Assembly (NCBI RefSeq): GCF_001039355.2
Contig: NW_019775025.1
Coordinates: 199,751 to 220,080, forward strand
Direction: 5' to 3'
Source of the DNA: Lingula anatina
Taxonomy: Eukaryota > Brachiopoda > Lingulata > Lingulida > Lingulidae
DNA: 20,330 bases
Both the position numbers and the translations under genes were made by a program. The notes under the pieces are model-generated. The model was given only the letters and a program-made list of their open reading frames with translations. It was not told the DNA's origin and made no database searches. How positions within the stretch are numbered: position 1 is the first letter of the stretch; each line of letters starts with the position of its first letter. Below are positions 19,201 through 20,330 of this stretch, one piece after another.

Positions 19201-20027
19201 AAATGTCTGCAAAGATATTCAATTATGAATTTATAGCAGATTTAAACTGGTAGAATATTAAACAAAAGAATGGTGTTAAATGAACCACCAAAAGTTGACA
19301 TAATGCTCCCCTACTATTCTGGGGGGAAAAGGATGGTATAGAATAATTTCCAAAATATTACCTTATAGTCACTGAAGCTTTTTCAGCATACAAAATAAAA
19401 CTGCTAAATAAATGTTGTTGAGCCATACCTTGTTATTGAACCAAATCATTCGAGACTCTTCATAGTACCTAAACATGCCATATTTGGGGTCTAAGATTTC
19501 TCTCAACAGCAGCAAGAAAAACTCCTACAAAACCCCAAGATACAGTAAACAAAAATGACAAAACACATATGATGTAAGATAATGTGAAATTGTTGTCTTT
19601 TGGCAAGTGCTTCACTTAAAATCAAGAAACTTGATAAAATCAACTGGTGATCATATTACAATTCTAATTAAAATAAGCATTTCATTAATATAACACTGGA
19701 ACACCTTAATATAACCTGATGTGTAACAATCTAAAACAAGCATTAACATACAAACTTGGAAACTATAAGAACATACTCCATAAAAAATAATAATCATATA
19801 AACAAAGTCAAATAATAAAAAACATGGTCAAAATATGAAATAATTTTCAATTTGCAGACACCTTTCTCACTCCACCTTCATCCTGAGCTTCCTCACCCAA
19901 AAACACCACCTAGAACGAGAAAGCCAGAAATACCCTGAAGTAAAATCATGAATAAGCCATCACAACACACCAAACATACCTTTCTCACTCCCCCAGCATC
20001 CACAGCTTCTTCTCCCTTCATTATCAC
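16234..20027 (-). CDS. HERC4: HERC4-type HECT E3 ubiquitin ligase, C-terminal part (5' end outside window)
   Basis: Exons (minus): 20027-19980 or 19909-19862 (alternatives), 19524-19429, 19206-19088, 18739-18692, 18471-18408, 18288-18206, 18051-17943, 17637-17563, 17361-17259, 17021-16969, 16389-16234 (stop 16234-16236). All phases are consistent and give 317 residues, most of a HECT domain. Matches to HERC3/HERC4 include [70 protein letters not shown] and [11 protein letters not shown]. Within THTCFN, the Cys (16335-16333) is the expected catalytic thioester residue. In the HECT mechanism it accepts ubiquitin from an E2 and passes it to substrate. The wording is closer to remembered HERC4 than HERC3. 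The RCC1-like N-terminal repeats should lie beyond 20330. A cytosolic role in ubiquitination is inferred from the family. Confidence 0.93.
16449..16512. repeat. CCCAAACCAACC plus poly-A tract, unit 1
   Basis: The 12-mer at 16449-16460 is followed by A27, gac, and A22 up to an ambiguous base at 16513. It lies in the last HERC4-type intron (16390-16968). The N marks uncertain homopolymer sequence. Confidence 0.9.
16824..16886. repeat. Poly-A, CCCAAACCAACC, poly-A, unit 2
   Basis: A24 (16824-16847), then the same 12-mer (16850-16861), then A25 (16862-16886), in the same intron as unit 1 about 400 nt away. It may be related by duplication, or represent tails of short retroposons. Confidence 0.85.
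18650..18666. repeat. (CT)n microsatellite
   Basis: A short CT run in the HERC4-type intron just downstream, in the gene's sense, of exon 18739-18692. Confidence 0.9.
19862..19909 (-). other. Alternative HECT exon B (48 nt)
   Basis: It encodes [16 protein letters not shown] between acceptor ttctag and donor gtgtct, phase 0 on both sides. It is paralogous to the exon 70 nt upstream (19980-20027). It differs at several positions, including Q and E where HECT proteins commonly have V and A in EAVDAGG. Confidence 0.85.
19980..20027 (-). other. Alternative HECT exon A (48 nt)
   Basis: It encodes [16 protein letters not shown], the canonical HECT wording, between acceptor tttctag and donor gtatgt, phase 0 on both sides. 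Either exon A or B joins in frame to the following EFFLLLLRE exon. Including both would insert an extra 16 residues. Confidence 0.88.
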
Positions 20028-20330
20028 CTAGAAAAAGTAAGCATACTCTCACCATGCAGATAACTTAAAAACCTTCTCAACATGCATATTTGTAGTAGAA
20101 CTGGGTCAAAATTTTTATGCATAAGCACAAGTGCAAGCCAAAGCAAAATCTATTTTTCAAGCCACAGCAGGCCACGGCATCCCAAAGAAATTTTCTTTAG
20201 CTCATTATTTAAAGAAATGAGATAATGGTATTGTTTTCAATCATTACTGTTCACCAACAATATTTCATAGTGAAATAAGCAGTGAGAGTGCTGTCAGTAA
20301 GAGGAACAGGGGCAAATATTTTTTATAAAA
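20028..20330. other. Intron sequence at right edge
   Basis: Presumed intron upstream of HECT exon A. No exon matching the upstream HECT or RCC1 segments could be read here. Confidence 0.6.

Noticed and set aside
1-20330. CRISPR arrays, tRNA or rRNA genes, autonomous transposon or viral genes
   Set aside because: None of the expected repeat-spacer spacing, cloverleaf cores, transposase, reverse transcriptase or capsid motifs was seen on either strand.

Overview
The window is animal nuclear DNA: genes are split by GT-AG introns, GC content is low, and there are many microsatellites (AT, GT/CA, GA, poly-A, poly-G) and two ambiguous bases (3523, 16513). The palindromic word AGGCCTA or TAGGCCTA recurs, and divergence from vertebrate proteins is moderate. 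Together these suggest a marine invertebrate, perhaps a non-vertebrate deuterostome such as an ambulacrarian. That placement is an inference.

Layout. 1-1080: mostly non-coding, with one possible first exon (minus, 356-529). About 1080-5762 and 7735-12541: two direct copies of a segmental duplication. Each carries an eight-exon minus-strand gene that I assembled from splice signals and reading phase (1221-5306, about 389 aa; 7985-11864, 365 aa). The predicted proteins have no signal peptide. They have an N-terminal PDZ-like domain and a C-terminal domain of about 150 residues that I read as an interleukin-1-family-like beta-trefoil. An E-I-S-D tetrapeptide, possibly a caspase-type site, sits just before the trefoil. 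The assignment rests on alignment by eye against remembered IL-1 sequences and needs a profile or structure search. 5770-7735 is a spacer with an (AT)n tract and a perfect hairpin.

The second copy lies head-to-head with an intact two-exon, nine-finger C2H2 zinc-finger gene (plus, 12358-14633, 684 aa). The duplication also captured the start of that gene's first exon. A broken remnant with a premature stop therefore sits head-to-head with the first IL-1-like copy (5536-5762).

14660-16233 holds the zinc-finger 3' end and the tail-to-tail intergenic region. 16234-20027 (minus) is the 3' part of a HERC4-type HECT E3 ubiquitin ligase, with the catalytic Cys in the last exon; its 5' part lies beyond the window. 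This gene has two tandem 48-nt exons encoding alternative versions of the same 16-residue HECT segment, which looks like mutually exclusive splicing.

No rRNA, tRNA, CRISPR array, autonomous transposon ORF or virus-like gene was seen. The main points of interest are the PDZ/IL-1-like paralog pair, including half-exon replacement and divergent C-termini between copies, the tandem alternative HECT exons, and several large hairpins that differ between the duplicated copies.
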